DNA of 64,000 nucleotides from Arthrobacter sp. QXT-31 (GCF_001969265.1 NZ_CP019304.1:4278001-4342000); one strand, 5' to 3'; positions 45,156 through 54,175 are shown, numbered from the stretch's first letter. Notes: generated from the sequence alone by a model not told the origin. Translations and numbers: made by a program.

Positions 45156-46241
45156 CTAGGAGCCGGCGTCGCTTGCGTGTCCGGTGCTGCGGCGCAGCGT
45201 CACCTCGCCGCTGACCGCCACGGCGTCCGCCTGGCCGGACACCGCGCCGGGAACTGCCAGCCTGCCGATCTCCTCGAGGGGCAGCCGGACGGTGGAGAGT
45301 GCAGGGCGGAAGTCACGCAGGGTTTCGATGTCGTCAAACCCTGCGATGGCGGCATCGCGGGGGATCCGCAGTCCCTCGGAGCGCAGCGCCGCGGTGGCCC
45401 CGATCGCCATGACGTCGTTGACGGCGAAGATGCAAAGCCTGGGCCCGGCGGAACCGGGAGCGGCCGCGCCCCTATCGCCGTGCGGCCTGATGCGTTCAGC
45501 GAGTTCCAGGCCCGCCTCGTAGCCGCCCGCGCGGTCGAATCCTGTGTGGAGGACCTCTGCCGCGGGCAGCCCGGCATCGGCCAGGCCGCGCTGGAAGCCT
45601 CGCACCCGGTCGTCGGAGGTCAGAAGTCCCTTCGGTCCGGCGATGACCACGAAATCCCCGGTATGCACGGCGGCCAGTTCGCGGGCGAGTTCTGCGGCGA
45701 GCTCCTCATTGGGAACCTCAACCACGTGATAGCCCTCGTCGGATTCGGCGCCCACCACGGCATGTCCCACTACGCCCACCCGGCCGCCGTTGCGGCAGTA
45801 GCGGTCAAGCTCGGCTGCCAGTTCGGCGTTGCCCTTCTGGTCAGTGGTCCGCGCAGAACGCGATCCCGCAATCACTATCGAGTCCGCCCGGCGCGCGGCA
45901 AAGGCAGCGACGGCCGCACGCTCATCGGCGGGGCTGCCTGCCGTCGTGGCCAGCAGCACCATCTTGTTCTGGTGCCGGGCAGCCGCCTGGACACCGCGGG
46001 CAATGGCCGAGAAGTAGGGGTCGGCGATGTCGTGCACGATGAGCCCGATGAGCCCGGAGCTCGACTTCGCGAGGCCCTGAGCCTGGGCATTGGGGATGTA
46101 GCCGAGGGAGTCCGCGGCCTTCCGGACGCGCTCGGCGATGTCCGGTCCGGGGGTCCTGGCCGAGCCGTTCAGGACCCGGCTGGCGGTGGCGGGGGAGACT
46201 CCTGCCAGGCGGGCTACTTCGGTCAGCGTGCTTGCAGCCAC
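45156..46241 (-). CDS. LacI family transcriptional regulator
   Basis: A regulator of 361 aa. N-terminal helix-turn-helix TLTEVARLAGVSPATASRVLNG and hinge QAQGLAKSSSGLIGLIV; the periplasmic-binding-type effector domain has ADPYFSAIARGVQAAARHQ, a long insert around residue 115-150, and IFAVNDVMAIGATAALRSEGLRIP. It is divergent from the Gfo/Idh-DUF993-isomerase operon and two LacI-type operators lie in the gap, so it most likely represses that operon until the substrate or an intermediate is present. Confidence 0.92.
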   Translation of the reverse strand: MAASTLTEVARLAGVSPATASRVLNGSARTPGPDIAERVRKAADSLGYIPNAQAQGLAKSSSGLIGLIVHDIADPYFSAIARGVQAAARHQNKMVLLATTAGSPADERAAVAAFAARRADSIVIAGSRSARTTDQKGNAELAAELDRYCRNGGRVGVVGHAVVGAESDEGYHVVEVPNEELAAELARELAAVHTGDFVVIAGPKGLLTSDDRVRGFQRGLADAGLPAAEVLHTGFDRAGGYEAGLELAERIRPHGDRGAAAPGSAGPRLCIFAVNDVMAIGATAALRSEGLRIPRDAAIAGFDDIETLRDFRPALSTVRLPLEEIGRLAVPGAVSGQADAVAVSGEVTLRRSTGHASDAGS

Positions 46242-46319
46242 AGACGCAACTCCTCTTCAACGGGCGCCGGCGCGGGAAACTCGGCTGGTGCCCACATTAT
46301 CGCAGGTGCAAAAAGACAA

Positions 46320-46333
46320 GGAAAGCGCTTGCC
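46320..46333. promoter_or_regulatory. LacI-type operator 1
   Basis: GGAAAGCGCTTGCC, a near-perfect palindrome centred on GCGC, typical of LacI/GalR operators. It overlaps the -35 element of the operon promoter by five bases. Confidence 0.82.
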
Positions 46334-46357
46334 AGATGGATGGAAGTTCTGCACTAT
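46329..46357 (+). promoter_or_regulatory. promoter of the Gfo/Idh-DUF993-isomerase operon
   Basis: TTGCCA (46329-46334) and CACTAT (46352-46357) with a 17-base spacer, flanked by the two operators. Transcription would start near 46364, about 65 bases before the first start codon. Confidence 0.6.
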
Positions 46358-46367
46358 GGATGCAGCG

Positions 46368-46381
46368 GGAATGCGCTTTCC
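46368..46381. promoter_or_regulatory. LacI-type operator 2
   Basis: GGAATGCGCTTTCC, the same palindrome type, 48 bases centre to centre from operator 1. Two sites around a promoter allow repression by looping or roadblock. Confidence 0.78.
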
Positions 46382-46428
46382 AGATCTGCTTTTCCGACCA
46401 GCTTTCACCTACGACTGAATGAGGACCC

Positions 46429-47598
46429 ATGGGCTTCGAAACAAAGACGATCCGTATAGCCATGAACGGCATCACCGGCCGGATGGGCTACCGCCAGCAC
46501 CTCCTGCGCTCGATCCTCCCGATCCGCGACGCCGGCGGGTTCACGCTGGAGGACGGCACCAAGGTGCAGGTCGAACCGATCCTCGTTGGCCGCAACGAAG
46601 CAAAGATCCGCGAGCTGGCCGAGCTGCACAAGATTTCAGAATGGACCACCGACCTTGACGGCGTCATCAACGACCCCACTGTCGACGTCGTCTTCGACGC
46701 CTCCATGACCAGCCTGCGGGCCGCGACCCTGAAGAAGGCCATGGCCGCCGGCAAGCACATCTTCACGGAGAAGCCGACGGCGGAAAGCCTGGAGGAGGCC
46801 ATCGAGCTCGCCCGCATCGGCAAGGAAGCCGGGGTCACCGCCGGCGTCGTGCACGACAAGCTCTACCTCCCCGGCCTGGTCAAGCTGCGCCGGCTCGTGG
46901 ATGAGGGGTTCTTCGGCCGGATCCTGTCCATCCGCGGCGAATTCGGCTACTGGGTCTTCGAAGGCGACGTGCAGGCGGCGCAGCGCCCATCCTGGAACTA
47001 CCGCAAGGAGGACGGCGGCGGAATGACCACGGACATGTTCTGCCACTGGAACTATGTCCTGGAAGGCATCATCGGCAAGGTCAGGAGCGTCAACGCCAAG
47101 ACCGCCACCCACATCCCCACCCGCTGGGACGAGTCCGGCAAGGAGTACACGGCCACGGCGGACGACGCCTCCTACGGCATCTTCGAGCTCGTTACCCCCG
47201 GCGGAGACGACGTCATCGGCCAGATCAACTCCTCCTGGGCCGTCCGGGTCTACCGCGACGAGCTGGTCGAATTCCAGGTGGACGGCACGCACGGATCCGC
47301 CGTGGCAGGCCTGAACAAGTGCGTCGCGCAGCAACGCGCCCACACGCCCAAGCCGGTCTGGAACCCTGACCTGCCCGTCACCGAATCCTTCCGCAGCCAG
47401 TGGCAGGAAGTCCCGGCCAACGCAGAGCTGGACAACGGCTTCAAGCTGCAGTGGGAAGAATTCCTGCGCGACGTCGTCGCCGGCCGCGAGCACCGCTTCG
47501 GGCTGCTCTCCGCCGCCCGCGGCGTCCAGCTCGCCGAGCTCGGCCTGCAGTCCAGCGACGAACGCCGCACCATCGACATCCCGGAGATCACGCTCTAA
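46429..47598 (+). CDS. Gfo/Idh/MocA family oxidoreductase
   Basis: An NAD(P)-dependent dehydrogenase of 389 aa. The nucleotide-binding N-terminus is IRIAMNGITGRMGYRQHL, unusual in that GxGxxG is replaced by NGITGRMG. HIFTEKPTAESLEEA holds the conserved EKP lysine; DGGGMTTDMFCHWNYVLEGI carries the active-site Asp/His region. Such enzymes oxidise sugar or inositol hydroxyls. First gene of a three-gene operon; ATG with GAGGAC upstream. Substrate unknown. Confidence 0.9.
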   Translation: MGFETKTIRIAMNGITGRMGYRQHLLRSILPIRDAGGFTLEDGTKVQVEPILVGRNEAKIRELAELHKISEWTTDLDGVINDPTVDVVFDASMTSLRAATLKKAMAAGKHIFTEKPTAESLEEAIELARIGKEAGVTAGVVHDKLYLPGLVKLRRLVDEGFFGRILSIRGEFGYWVFEGDVQAAQRPSWNYRKEDGGGMTTDMFCHWNYVLEGIIGKVRSVNAKTATHIPTRWDESGKEYTATADDASYGIFELVTPGGDDVIGQINSSWAVRVYRDELVEFQVDGTHGSAVAGLNKCVAQQRAHTPKPVWNPDLPVTESFRSQWQEVPANAELDNGFKLQWEEFLRDVVAGREHRFGLLSAARGVQLAELGLQSSDERRTIDIPEITL

Positions 47599-48812
47599 TG
47601 ACGTCCCTGATCCTTCCCACATCCGACGGCGGAACCCGGGAGTACCGGCTCCGCTCCGCCACCACCTGGGCCAGGCCGGCGGCACCGCTGACTTCCCGCC
47701 GGGCGTACGCGGCGGCGCACGTCATCCCCGAGGTCACCGCCGACAACACCCCGGGCGCTCCCGCCCGACTGGACTGGGACGCCACCCTGGCCTACCGGCA
47801 CGAACTGTGGTCCTACGGGCTGGGTGTCGCCGATGCGATGGACACCGCCCAGCGCGGAATGGGCCTCGACTGGGATGCCACCCAGCAGCTGATCAAGCGC
47901 ACCGGGGCGGAGGCGGCCGCCGTGGCCAACGCCGGCGGGACCGCCACGTCGGGCATGACGGTCCGGGACCTCGTGTCCTGCGGTGCCGGCACCGACCAGC
48001 TGGACCTTGCCGCACTGCCTTCCGGCGAGTCCGGACTGCAGGCCGTCCTGGCCGCCTACCGTGAGCAGGCCGCCGTCGTCAGTGAGGCCGGGCCCAAGGT
48101 GATCCTTATGGCGTCCCGGGCGCTGGCCCGGGTGGCCAGCGGCCCCGAAGACTATCTGCGGATCTACTCCACGCTGCTGCAGGAAGCCGGGCAGCCGGTC
48201 ATCCTGCACTGGCTCGGCACCATGTTCGATCCCGCGCTCGCCGGCTACTGGGGCTCGAACGACGTCTCCGAGGCCACCGAAACGTTCCTGTCCCTCATCC
48301 GCGACAACGCGGACAAGGTGGACGGCGTCAAGGTCTCCCTCCTGGATGCTTCACATGAAGTCGCGCTGCGGGCTGCGCTACCCGGGGGTGTCCGCCTCTA
48401 CACCGGCGACGATTTCAACTACCCGGAACTGATCGACGGCGACGGCACCTTCCATTCGGATGCCCTGCTGGGCATTTTCGCGGCCATCTATCCGGCGGCG
48501 TCGGCGGCACTGCAGAGCTACGACGCCGGAGACGCGGGCAAAGCGCGTGCCATCCTGGACTCCACCCGGGAACTGGGCAAGCACATCTTCAGTGCCCCCA
48601 CGTTCTACTACAAGACCGGGATCGCCTTCCTGTCCTGGCTTAACGGCAGGCAGCCCGGCTTCCAGATGGTGGGCGGACTGCACTCGGGCCGTTCCGTCGT
48701 GCATCTTGCGAAGACCTTCGAGCTGGCCGACGCGGCAGGACTGCTGAAGGACCCTGCGCTTGCAGCCTTCCGCATGTCCGATTTCCTTCGCATCAACGGG
48801 GTGGGCGTATGA
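47598..48812 (+). CDS. DUF993 family protein (dihydrodipicolinate synthase-like aldolase fold)
   Basis: A protein of 404 aa. Typical segments are DWDATLAYRHELWSYGLGVADAMDTAQRGMG and VILHWLGTMFDPALAGYWGS, each cited in part; VDGVKVSLLDASHE carries a lysine at the position expected for a Schiff-base lysine of class I aldolases (inference). The ATG overlaps the stop of the preceding gene by one base. Family function not established to my knowledge; the aldolase-like fold and its place between a dehydrogenase and an isomerase suggest carbon-carbon or carbon-oxygen cleavage. Confidence 0.87.
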   Translation: MTSLILPTSDGGTREYRLRSATTWARPAAPLTSRRAYAAAHVIPEVTADNTPGAPARLDWDATLAYRHELWSYGLGVADAMDTAQRGMGLDWDATQQLIKRTGAEAAAVANAGGTATSGMTVRDLVSCGAGTDQLDLAALPSGESGLQAVLAAYREQAAVVSEAGPKVILMASRALARVASGPEDYLRIYSTLLQEAGQPVILHWLGTMFDPALAGYWGSNDVSEATETFLSLIRDNADKVDGVKVSLLDASHEVALRAALPGGVRLYTGDDFNYPELIDGDGTFHSDALLGIFAAIYPAASAALQSYDAGDAGKARAILDSTRELGKHIFSAPTFYYKTGIAFLSWLNGRQPGFQMVGGLHSGRSVVHLAKTFELADAAGLLKDPALAAFRMSDFLRINGVGV

Positions 48813-49648
48813 GCGACTTCGCACGGCTTTCCCTCAACAGCGCCACCGCCAAGAAATGGACACTCGCCGAGGCCGTCGACGGTTGCGCCCGTGCCGGCAT
48901 CCCCGCGATTGGGCCCTGGCGCGACATCGTGGCCGACGCCGGGCTGGACAAGGCTGCGAAGCTGATCAGGGACGCCGGACTGCGGGTTTCCTCGCTGTGC
49001 CGCGGCGGGTTCCTCACGGCCCCGGACGCCGCTGGCCAGGCAGCAGCGCTGGCGGACAACAGGGCCGCGGTTCTGGAGGCGGTTGCGCTCGATACCCGGG
49101 ACCTGTTCCTCGTGGTCGGCGGCCTGGCGCCGGGGGAGAAGGACGTGGTGGCCGCCCGCCAGCGCGTGGCGGACCGGCTTGAGGAACTGGTTCCATTCGC
49201 CGTCGAACACGGCGTCCGCCTGGTGCTGGAGCCACTGCACCCGATGTACGCCGCCGACCGCGCCCTCATCTCCACCCTGGGGCAGGCCCTCGACCTGGCG
49301 GCTCCGTACGATGCCCGGGCAGTGGGTGTCGCCGTCGACACTTTCCATGTCTGGTGGGACCCTGGGCTGAAAACCGCAATCGAGAGGGCGGGCCGGGAGA
49401 ACCGGATTGCCTCGTACCAGGTGTGCGATTTCAACCTTCCCATCGCGGCGGACGCGCTGCTCTCCCGCGGAATGATGGGCGACGGCGTGATCGACTTCGC
49501 CACGATCGGCACCTGGGTCCGGGATGCGGGGTACACCGGCGACATCGAGGTGGAAATCTTCAGCCAGGAGATCTGGGACGCCGACGGCCACGATGTCCTG
49601 GCCCGGATGAAGGACCGCTATGCCGCACTCGTCCAGCCGTTCGCCTGA
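48809..49648 (+). CDS. sugar phosphate isomerase/epimerase-like TIM-barrel protein
   Basis: A protein of 279 aa of the xylose isomerase-like TIM-barrel family (IolE/IolI type). Metal ligand candidates: Glu in LVLEPLHPMY, Asp in VAVDTFHVWWDP with nearby His, Asp and His region in QVCDFNLP, and Glu in DIEVEIFSQE. It overlaps the DUF993 gene by 4 bases. Members act as isomerases, dehydratases or beta-eliminases on keto-sugars, which suits a product of the dehydrogenase encoded first in the operon. Confidence 0.88.
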   Translation: MSDFARLSLNSATAKKWTLAEAVDGCARAGIPAIGPWRDIVADAGLDKAAKLIRDAGLRVSSLCRGGFLTAPDAAGQAAALADNRAAVLEAVALDTRDLFLVVGGLAPGEKDVVAARQRVADRLEELVPFAVEHGVRLVLEPLHPMYAADRALISTLGQALDLAAPYDARAVGVAVDTFHVWWDPGLKTAIERAGRENRIASYQVCDFNLPIAADALLSRGMMGDGVIDFATIGTWVRDAGYTGDIEVEIFSQEIWDADGHDVLARMKDRYAALVQPFA

Positions 49649-49705
49649 ACCCATCCCTTACCTCCGCGGCCATCCGCGGGTAGGGTGGCGCCAGGAGGGG
49701 AAGCC

Positions 49706-50137
49706 ATGGACAAGCAGGTCAGGGAAGCGCGGGCAAGCGTCGTCGTCGCGGCGCCGCCGGGGCGGGTCTGGGCGGCACTGACGGATCCCGCCGACGTCAG
49801 GGAATACTTCCTCGGCACTCATGTCACATCCACCTGGCGGGAAGGTGAACCGGTGACGTTCGAGGGGGAGTGGCACGGCAAGTCCTACCGCGACAAGGGG
49901 ACCGTGCTGGAAGCCCGCCCGAATGAACTCCTGCGCATCACCCACTACAGCCCGCTGTCCGGGCTGCCCGATGAGCCGGACAGTTACCACACCGTGGAAT
50001 ACGGGCTGGAGCCGGTGGCAGAGGGGACCCGGGTCAGCATCACCCAAGGCAACAACAAAAGTGATGACGAGGCCGCGGAATCGGAAAAACTCTGGGGCAT
50101 GGTGCTCGGCAACCTCAAGCAGTACCTGGAGGACTGA
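49706..50137 (+). CDS. SRPBCC (AHSA1-like) domain protein
   Basis: A protein of 143 aa with the START/Bet v1-like fold: ASVVVAAPPGRVWAALTDPADVREYFLG at the N-terminus and a C-terminal helix ESEKLWGMVLGNLKQYLE. Such small proteins bind hydrophobic ligands or assist Hsp90-type partners; the ligand is unknown. The ATG at 49706 has AGGAGGGG 7 bases upstream. Confidence 0.87.
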   Translation: MDKQVREARASVVVAAPPGRVWAALTDPADVREYFLGTHVTSTWREGEPVTFEGEWHGKSYRDKGTVLEARPNELLRITHYSPLSGLPDEPDSYHTVEYGLEPVAEGTRVSITQGNNKSDDEAAESEKLWGMVLGNLKQYLED

Positions 50138-50165
50138 ATGCCCGACGGCCGGCGTTGTGTGCGGC

Positions 50166-50648
50166 TTAGCGGTTCCGGCCGGCCTGCACCCTGCGCCGGT
50201 GGGCAGCGGCGCGCAGCTGGATGATCCGGGCTGCGCCGGCCATGGCCACGAGGACTCCGCCGCCGACTGCCGCGATGAAGAGGGACACGCCGAGCGACAC
50301 CGCTCCTTCGAGGCCGAAGAATTTCACCTGGACGAGTTCCTGGTTCTGCAGGATGAAGACGATCAGCAGCACCAGCACCACCAGCGCGGAGGCCACCGCC
50401 GCCCAGATCATCCCGGCGCGCGTCACGCGACGCTCCGGCTCCGCGATGCCCGGCTGCGGTGGCACAGTTCCGTCATACCCCGGGATGGCCGCCGTCCCGG
50501 GATGGCGGCTGGCCGTCGGGGTTCCCGAAGGCGTGCCCGGTTGAGTCAGGTCATGAGGGGCGCTGGTGTGGGGCTGATCTGGCGCCGGGCCCGCAGGCCG
50601 TGGCGTCTCCGGCTCGGTTGGGTGTCCGCCCGACTGGCTTTGCTGCAT
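50166..50648 (-). CDS. LapA-like (DUF1049) membrane protein
   Basis: A protein of 160 aa. A long Pro/Thr/Gln-rich N-terminal half is followed by two membrane helices (MIWAAVASALVVLVLLIVFILQ in part, and LGVSLFIAAVGGGVLVAMAG) separated by NQELVQVKFFGLEG, the DUF1049 signature. Short basic tail. ATG at 50648 with GAGGAAGG 8-9 bases upstream. Function unclear; in other bacteria LapA proteins relate to envelope assembly. Confidence 0.82.
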   Translation of the reverse strand: MQQSQSGGHPTEPETPRPAGPAPDQPHTSAPHDLTQPGTPSGTPTASRHPGTAAIPGYDGTVPPQPGIAEPERRVTRAGMIWAAVASALVVLVLLIVFILQNQELVQVKFFGLEGAVSLGVSLFIAAVGGGVLVAMAGAARIIQLRAAAHRRRVQAGRNR

Positions 50649-50794
50649 CCGGGTGTTCCTTCCTCGGCTGTCAGGTGCACCGGCCCTGCATTCCACCGGC
50701 GTCATTCCGATCATAGGCACAATCCGGCGGTAATAGTAAGCATGCTTGGCAGTTGCCGCCGGTTCAAGAACCATGTGCAAAGAACGCCAGCCAA

Positions 50795-50830
50795 AGAAAA
50801 CACCCCGGTCCGAAGACCGGGGTGTTTTCT
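50795..50830 (-). terminator. terminator after tRNA-Arg
   Basis: AGAAAACACCCCGGTC with its exact complement around a CGAA tetraloop: 16 base pairs with A/T-rich base, ending in a T run on the minus strand. Confidence 0.92.
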
Positions 50831-50845
50831 GCTCCATCACAAACG

Positions 50846-50918
50846 CGCCCCAGGAGGGAATCGAACCCCCGACCGGCGGATTAGAAGGCCGCTGCTCTAT
50901 CCCCTGAGCTACTGGGGC
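50846..50918 (-). tRNA. tRNA-Arg (anticodon TCT)
   Basis: Acceptor GCCCCAG/CTGGGGC, D arm GCTC..GAGC, anticodon loop CTTCTAA (anticodon TCT), T arm GGGTTCGATTCCC. CCA is not encoded. Confidence 0.94.
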
Positions 50919-51125
50919 AATGGCTGTCCATCACATTGCTGGCGCCTAAAAAGTCTACATTGACTTGCATCCTGCCAGTGTCAGGCGCCGGCGTGGTTCA
51001 CCGTGGCGTATCTTGCGGCAGCTGCGGTTTTCCACATACGGAACTTCGGCACTCCCTGCCAGCCCGCTGCCGACTGATGCTTGAACTGCCTGCTAGGGCA
51101 CGACACTTCGAGACAGGACAGCAAG

Positions 51126-51677
51126 ATGACTGACACCATTACGCTCCGCGGCTTCGTGGCCACGGAAATCAAGAGTTCCACAACTCCCGGAGGCGTTCCC
51201 ACCGCCTCATTCCGGCTCGGTTGCCCCGAACGGCGGTTCGACAAGGCTGCCGGCGCCTGGGTGGAATCCAACATGAGTTGGTTCACTGTCCAGGGGTATC
51301 GCCAGCTGGCCGGGAATATGGGCTGCAGCATCAAGAAGGGCCAGAAGGTCATCGTCGTCGGCAAGCTGAAATTGCGCAGCTGGGAGAAAGACGGCCGCAC
51401 CCATCATCAGGCCGACATCGACGCAGACGCCGTGGGCCACGACCTCCGATGGGGGACCGCCAACTACCTTCGCAACTCCAACCCGCAGTCCGCCGATGAA
51501 TTCGGGCCGGCGAATAGCGGAAATCCCTTCTCAGGGGTGGGCGGGGACGGGCCCGACGATGACCGCGAGGAGGGAGAGGAGCGGGATGAGGACGCGGCCG
51601 GCATCTTCCTGGACGACAACGGCGACGAACTGCAGCTCGATCCCGACACGGGCGAACTTAGCGGAGCTGCTGCCTGA
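51126..51677 (+). CDS. ssb: single-stranded DNA-binding protein
   Basis: An OB-fold protein of 183 aa: ITLRGFVATEIKSSTTPGGVP, WFTVQGYRQLAGNMGCSIKKGQKVIVVGKL and WEKDGRTHHQADIDADAVGHDL cited as the family pattern. The C-terminal 45 residues are very acidic but end ELSGAAA and not in the DDDIPF tip used to recruit repair partners. It is therefore probably a second SSB (SsbB-like) for transformation or repair; the replicative ssb normally lies in the rpsF operon. ATG at 51126. Confidence 0.9.
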   Translation: MTDTITLRGFVATEIKSSTTPGGVPTASFRLGCPERRFDKAAGAWVESNMSWFTVQGYRQLAGNMGCSIKKGQKVIVVGKLKLRSWEKDGRTHHQADIDADAVGHDLRWGTANYLRNSNPQSADEFGPANSGNPFSGVGGDGPDDDREEGEERDEDAAGIFLDDNGDELQLDPDTGELSGAAA

Positions 51678-51734
51678 ACGCCGGAGGCGTGCGGCACCGC
51701 ACCCCCTGGCGGTGCCGCATGGCAGAATGGCTGC

Positions 51735-52301
51735 GTGATTCAAGCGACGAGACTTCCGGGGAACAATGCACTCCGCAGCAACGCCAGTGATACCCGGGGA
51801 CACGCTCGCCGTGGTGCCGGCCGGCTTGCAGTCTCGGTTGTACTGCTGTCGGCGCTCGCCGCCTGCACGGCACCCGCGGATCAGGCGGCGGTAAGCCAGC
51901 CGGCCCCCACGCAGGCGGAAGGACAGGCAGCGGGGGGAGAGGCAGCCCCAGTCCCGGCACAATCGTCGGCATCCGCGTCCGCCCCCAAGGCCTCCGCGTC
52001 GGAGGCAGCAACCGCGGCCCTGGAGCGGACCATGGCGGAGGTCCTCGGAAACGTTGTCAAAGCCAATGCGAAACCGGCCACGGCGGACATCACCTCTGCG
52101 CTCACGGCGGCAGGTGTTCCGGCAAAAAACCTGGAGGTGTCGGCGGGACGTACCCCCACAGGCCTTGAGGTGGATTCCATGGAAGCGGCGGCAGTCCAGG
52201 GGAAGGAATGCGTGGTGGGGCAGATCCGGGAAGGGAAGGTGACGGTGACCGTGCTGCCGGCCCTGTCCAACGGTAAGTGCTTCGTGGGCGCCCCGGCCTG
52301 A
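51735..52301 (+). CDS. lipoprotein of unknown function (DUF6993-like)
   Basis: A protein of 188 aa. After a 30-residue basic stretch comes a signal segment with lipobox (LAVSVVLLSALAAC, Cys at about 44), then an Ala/Gln/Ser/Pro linker and a small C-terminal domain with GVPAKNLEVSAGRTPTGLE and CVVGQIREGKV..NGKCFVG, whose two cysteines may pair. Likely anchored outside the membrane. GTG start; an internal start nearer the signal sequence is possible. Confidence 0.75.
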   Translation: MIQATRLPGNNALRSNASDTRGHARRGAGRLAVSVVLLSALAACTAPADQAAVSQPAPTQAEGQAAGGEAAPVPAQSSASASAPKASASEAATAALERTMAEVLGNVVKANAKPATADITSALTAAGVPAKNLEVSAGRTPTGLEVDSMEAAAVQGKECVVGQIREGKVTVTVLPALSNGKCFVGAPA

Positions 52302-52379
52302 CCTGCATGCCGGCGTGAGGCTCATGTCAGGCCTGACGCGAATGTGAGATATGCCCGCCAACCCACTAGATTTGGAACC

Positions 52380-54062
52380 ATGGCGGAATTTATCTACACA
52401 ATGACCAAGGCCCGAAAGGCTGTTGGCGAAAAACTTATTCTCGACGACGTAAGCATGTCCTTCTTCCCGGGCGCCAAGATCGGTGTTGTTGGCCCCAACG
52501 GTGCCGGTAAGTCCACCATCCTGAAAATCATGGCCGGCCTGGACACCCCCTCAAACGGTGAGGCCCGGCTGAGCCCTGGCTACACCGTGGGCATCCTGCT
52601 GCAGGAACCGCCACTGAACGAGGAGAAGACCGTCCTGGGCAACGTCCAGGAAGGCGTGGGCGAGATCTACGGCAAGATCCAGCGCTTCAACCAGATCTCA
52701 GAGGAGATGGCCAGCCCGGACGCGGACTACGACGCACTCCTCGAGGAGATGGGCCACCTGCAGGAAGCCATCGACTCCGCCGACGCCTGGGACCTGGACT
52801 CCCAGCTCGAGCAGGCCATGGACGCCCTCCGCTGCCCGCCGGCCGACGCGGATGTCACCCTGCTCTCCGGCGGTGAGCGCCGCCGCGTGGCGCTCTGCAA
52901 GCTGCTCCTGCAGAAGCCGGACCTCCTGCTGCTTGACGAGCCCACCAACCACCTCGACGCCGAGAGCGTGCTGTGGCTGGAACAGCACCTCTCCAAGTAT
53001 GAGGGCGCAGTCCTCGCCGTCACCCACGACCGGTACTTCCTGGACCACGTCGCGGAATGGATCGCCGAGGTCGACCGCGGCCACCTGTACCCCTATGAGG
53101 GCAACTACTCCACCTACCTGGAGAAGAAGCGCGCCCGCCTCGAAATCCAGGGCAAGAAGGACGCCAAGCAGGCCAAGCGGCTCGCCGAGGAACTCGAGTG
53201 GGTCCGCTCCAACGCCAAGGGCCGGCAGACCAAGTCCAAGGCACGTCTTGCGCGCTACGAGGAAATGGCAGCCGAGGCAGACCGCACCCGGAAGCTGGAC
53301 TTCGAAGAGATCCAGATCCCGCCGGGACCGCGCCTCGGCGGACTGGTCCTTGAAGCCAAGAACCTGCAGAAGGGCTTCGACGACCGCACCCTGATCGACG
53401 GCCTGTCCTTCTCGCTGCCGCGCAACGGCATCGTCGGCGTCATCGGTCCCAACGGTGTGGGCAAGTCCACGCTGTTCAAGACCATCGTGGGCCTCGAGCC
53501 CCTCGACGGCGGCGAGCTGAAGATCGGCGACTCGGTCAAAATCTCCTACGCGGACCAGAGCCGCGGGGGCATCGACCCCAACAAGACCCTCTGGGAGGTC
53601 GTGTCCGACGGTCTCGACCACATCCAGGTGGGCAACGTTGAAATGCCGTCCCGCGCCTACGTCGCGGCGTTCGGCTTCAAGGGACCGGACCAGCAGAAGA
53701 AGGCCGGCGTGCTTTCCGGTGGTGAGCGCAACCGCCTCAACCTGGCGCTGACCCTCAAGCAGGGCGGCAACCTGCTGCTGCTCGACGAACCGACCAACGA
53801 CCTCGACGTCGAAACCCTCAGCAGCCTGGAAAACGCGCTGCTGGAGTTCCCGGGCTGCGCCGTCGTGGTTTCCCACGACCGCTGGTTCCTGGACCGCGTG
53901 GCCACCCACATCCTTGCCTACGAGGGTGACGAGGAAAACCCCTCGAAGTGGTACTGGTTTGAAGGCAACTTCGAATCCTACGAGGAGAACAAGGTGCAGC
54001 GCCTCGGCCCCGACGCCGCCAAACCGCACCGCGTGACGCACCGCCGCCTGACGCGCGACTAA
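52380..54062 (+). CDS. ettA: energy-dependent translational throttle protein EttA
   Basis: An ABC-F ATPase of 560 aa with two nucleotide-binding domains and no membrane segments. Walker A motifs: GPNGAGKST and GPNGVGKST. Signatures: LLSGGERRRVALCK and LSGGERNRLNLAL. Walker B: LLLLDEPTNHLD and LLLLDEPTNDLD. The N-terminus EFIYTMTKARKAVGEK is the EttA type. It binds the ribosomal E site and gates elongation by the energy state. ATG at 52380; a frame from 52344 is less likely. Confidence 0.95.
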   Translation: MAEFIYTMTKARKAVGEKLILDDVSMSFFPGAKIGVVGPNGAGKSTILKIMAGLDTPSNGEARLSPGYTVGILLQEPPLNEEKTVLGNVQEGVGEIYGKIQRFNQISEEMASPDADYDALLEEMGHLQEAIDSADAWDLDSQLEQAMDALRCPPADADVTLLSGGERRRVALCKLLLQKPDLLLLDEPTNHLDAESVLWLEQHLSKYEGAVLAVTHDRYFLDHVAEWIAEVDRGHLYPYEGNYSTYLEKKRARLEIQGKKDAKQAKRLAEELEWVRSNAKGRQTKSKARLARYEEMAAEADRTRKLDFEEIQIPPGPRLGGLVLEAKNLQKGFDDRTLIDGLSFSLPRNGIVGVIGPNGVGKSTLFKTIVGLEPLDGGELKIGDSVKISYADQSRGGIDPNKTLWEVVSDGLDHIQVGNVEMPSRAYVAAFGFKGPDQQKKAGVLSGGERNRLNLALTLKQGGNLLLLDEPTNDLDVETLSSLENALLEFPGCAVVVSHDRWFLDRVATHILAYEGDEENPSKWYWFEGNFESYEENKVQRLGPDAAKPHRVTHRRLTRD

Positions 54063-54094
54063 CCAGGCAGCGGCACACCAGGCGCAGGTATGCA

Positions 54095-54149
54095 AAGGGC
54101 CGGGCCCGGGCTGGACAGTTCAACTGTTCAGCCCGGGCCCGGCCCTTTT
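54095..54149. terminator. bidirectional terminator between ettA and tesB
   Basis: A stem of about 26 bases, AAAGGGCCGGGCCCGGGCTG..ACAGTT against AACTGT..CAGCCCGGGCCCGGCCCTTT with one mismatch, with T runs on both strands. Confidence 0.9.
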
Positions 54150-54175
54150 CGGGTCCGGCCCTTTTTGGTGCCAGC

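Noticed and set aside
51126..51677. Replicative SSB
   Set aside because: The C-terminus lacks the acidic DDDIPF-type tip and the gene is not in an rpsF-rplI context; called as a secondary SSB.
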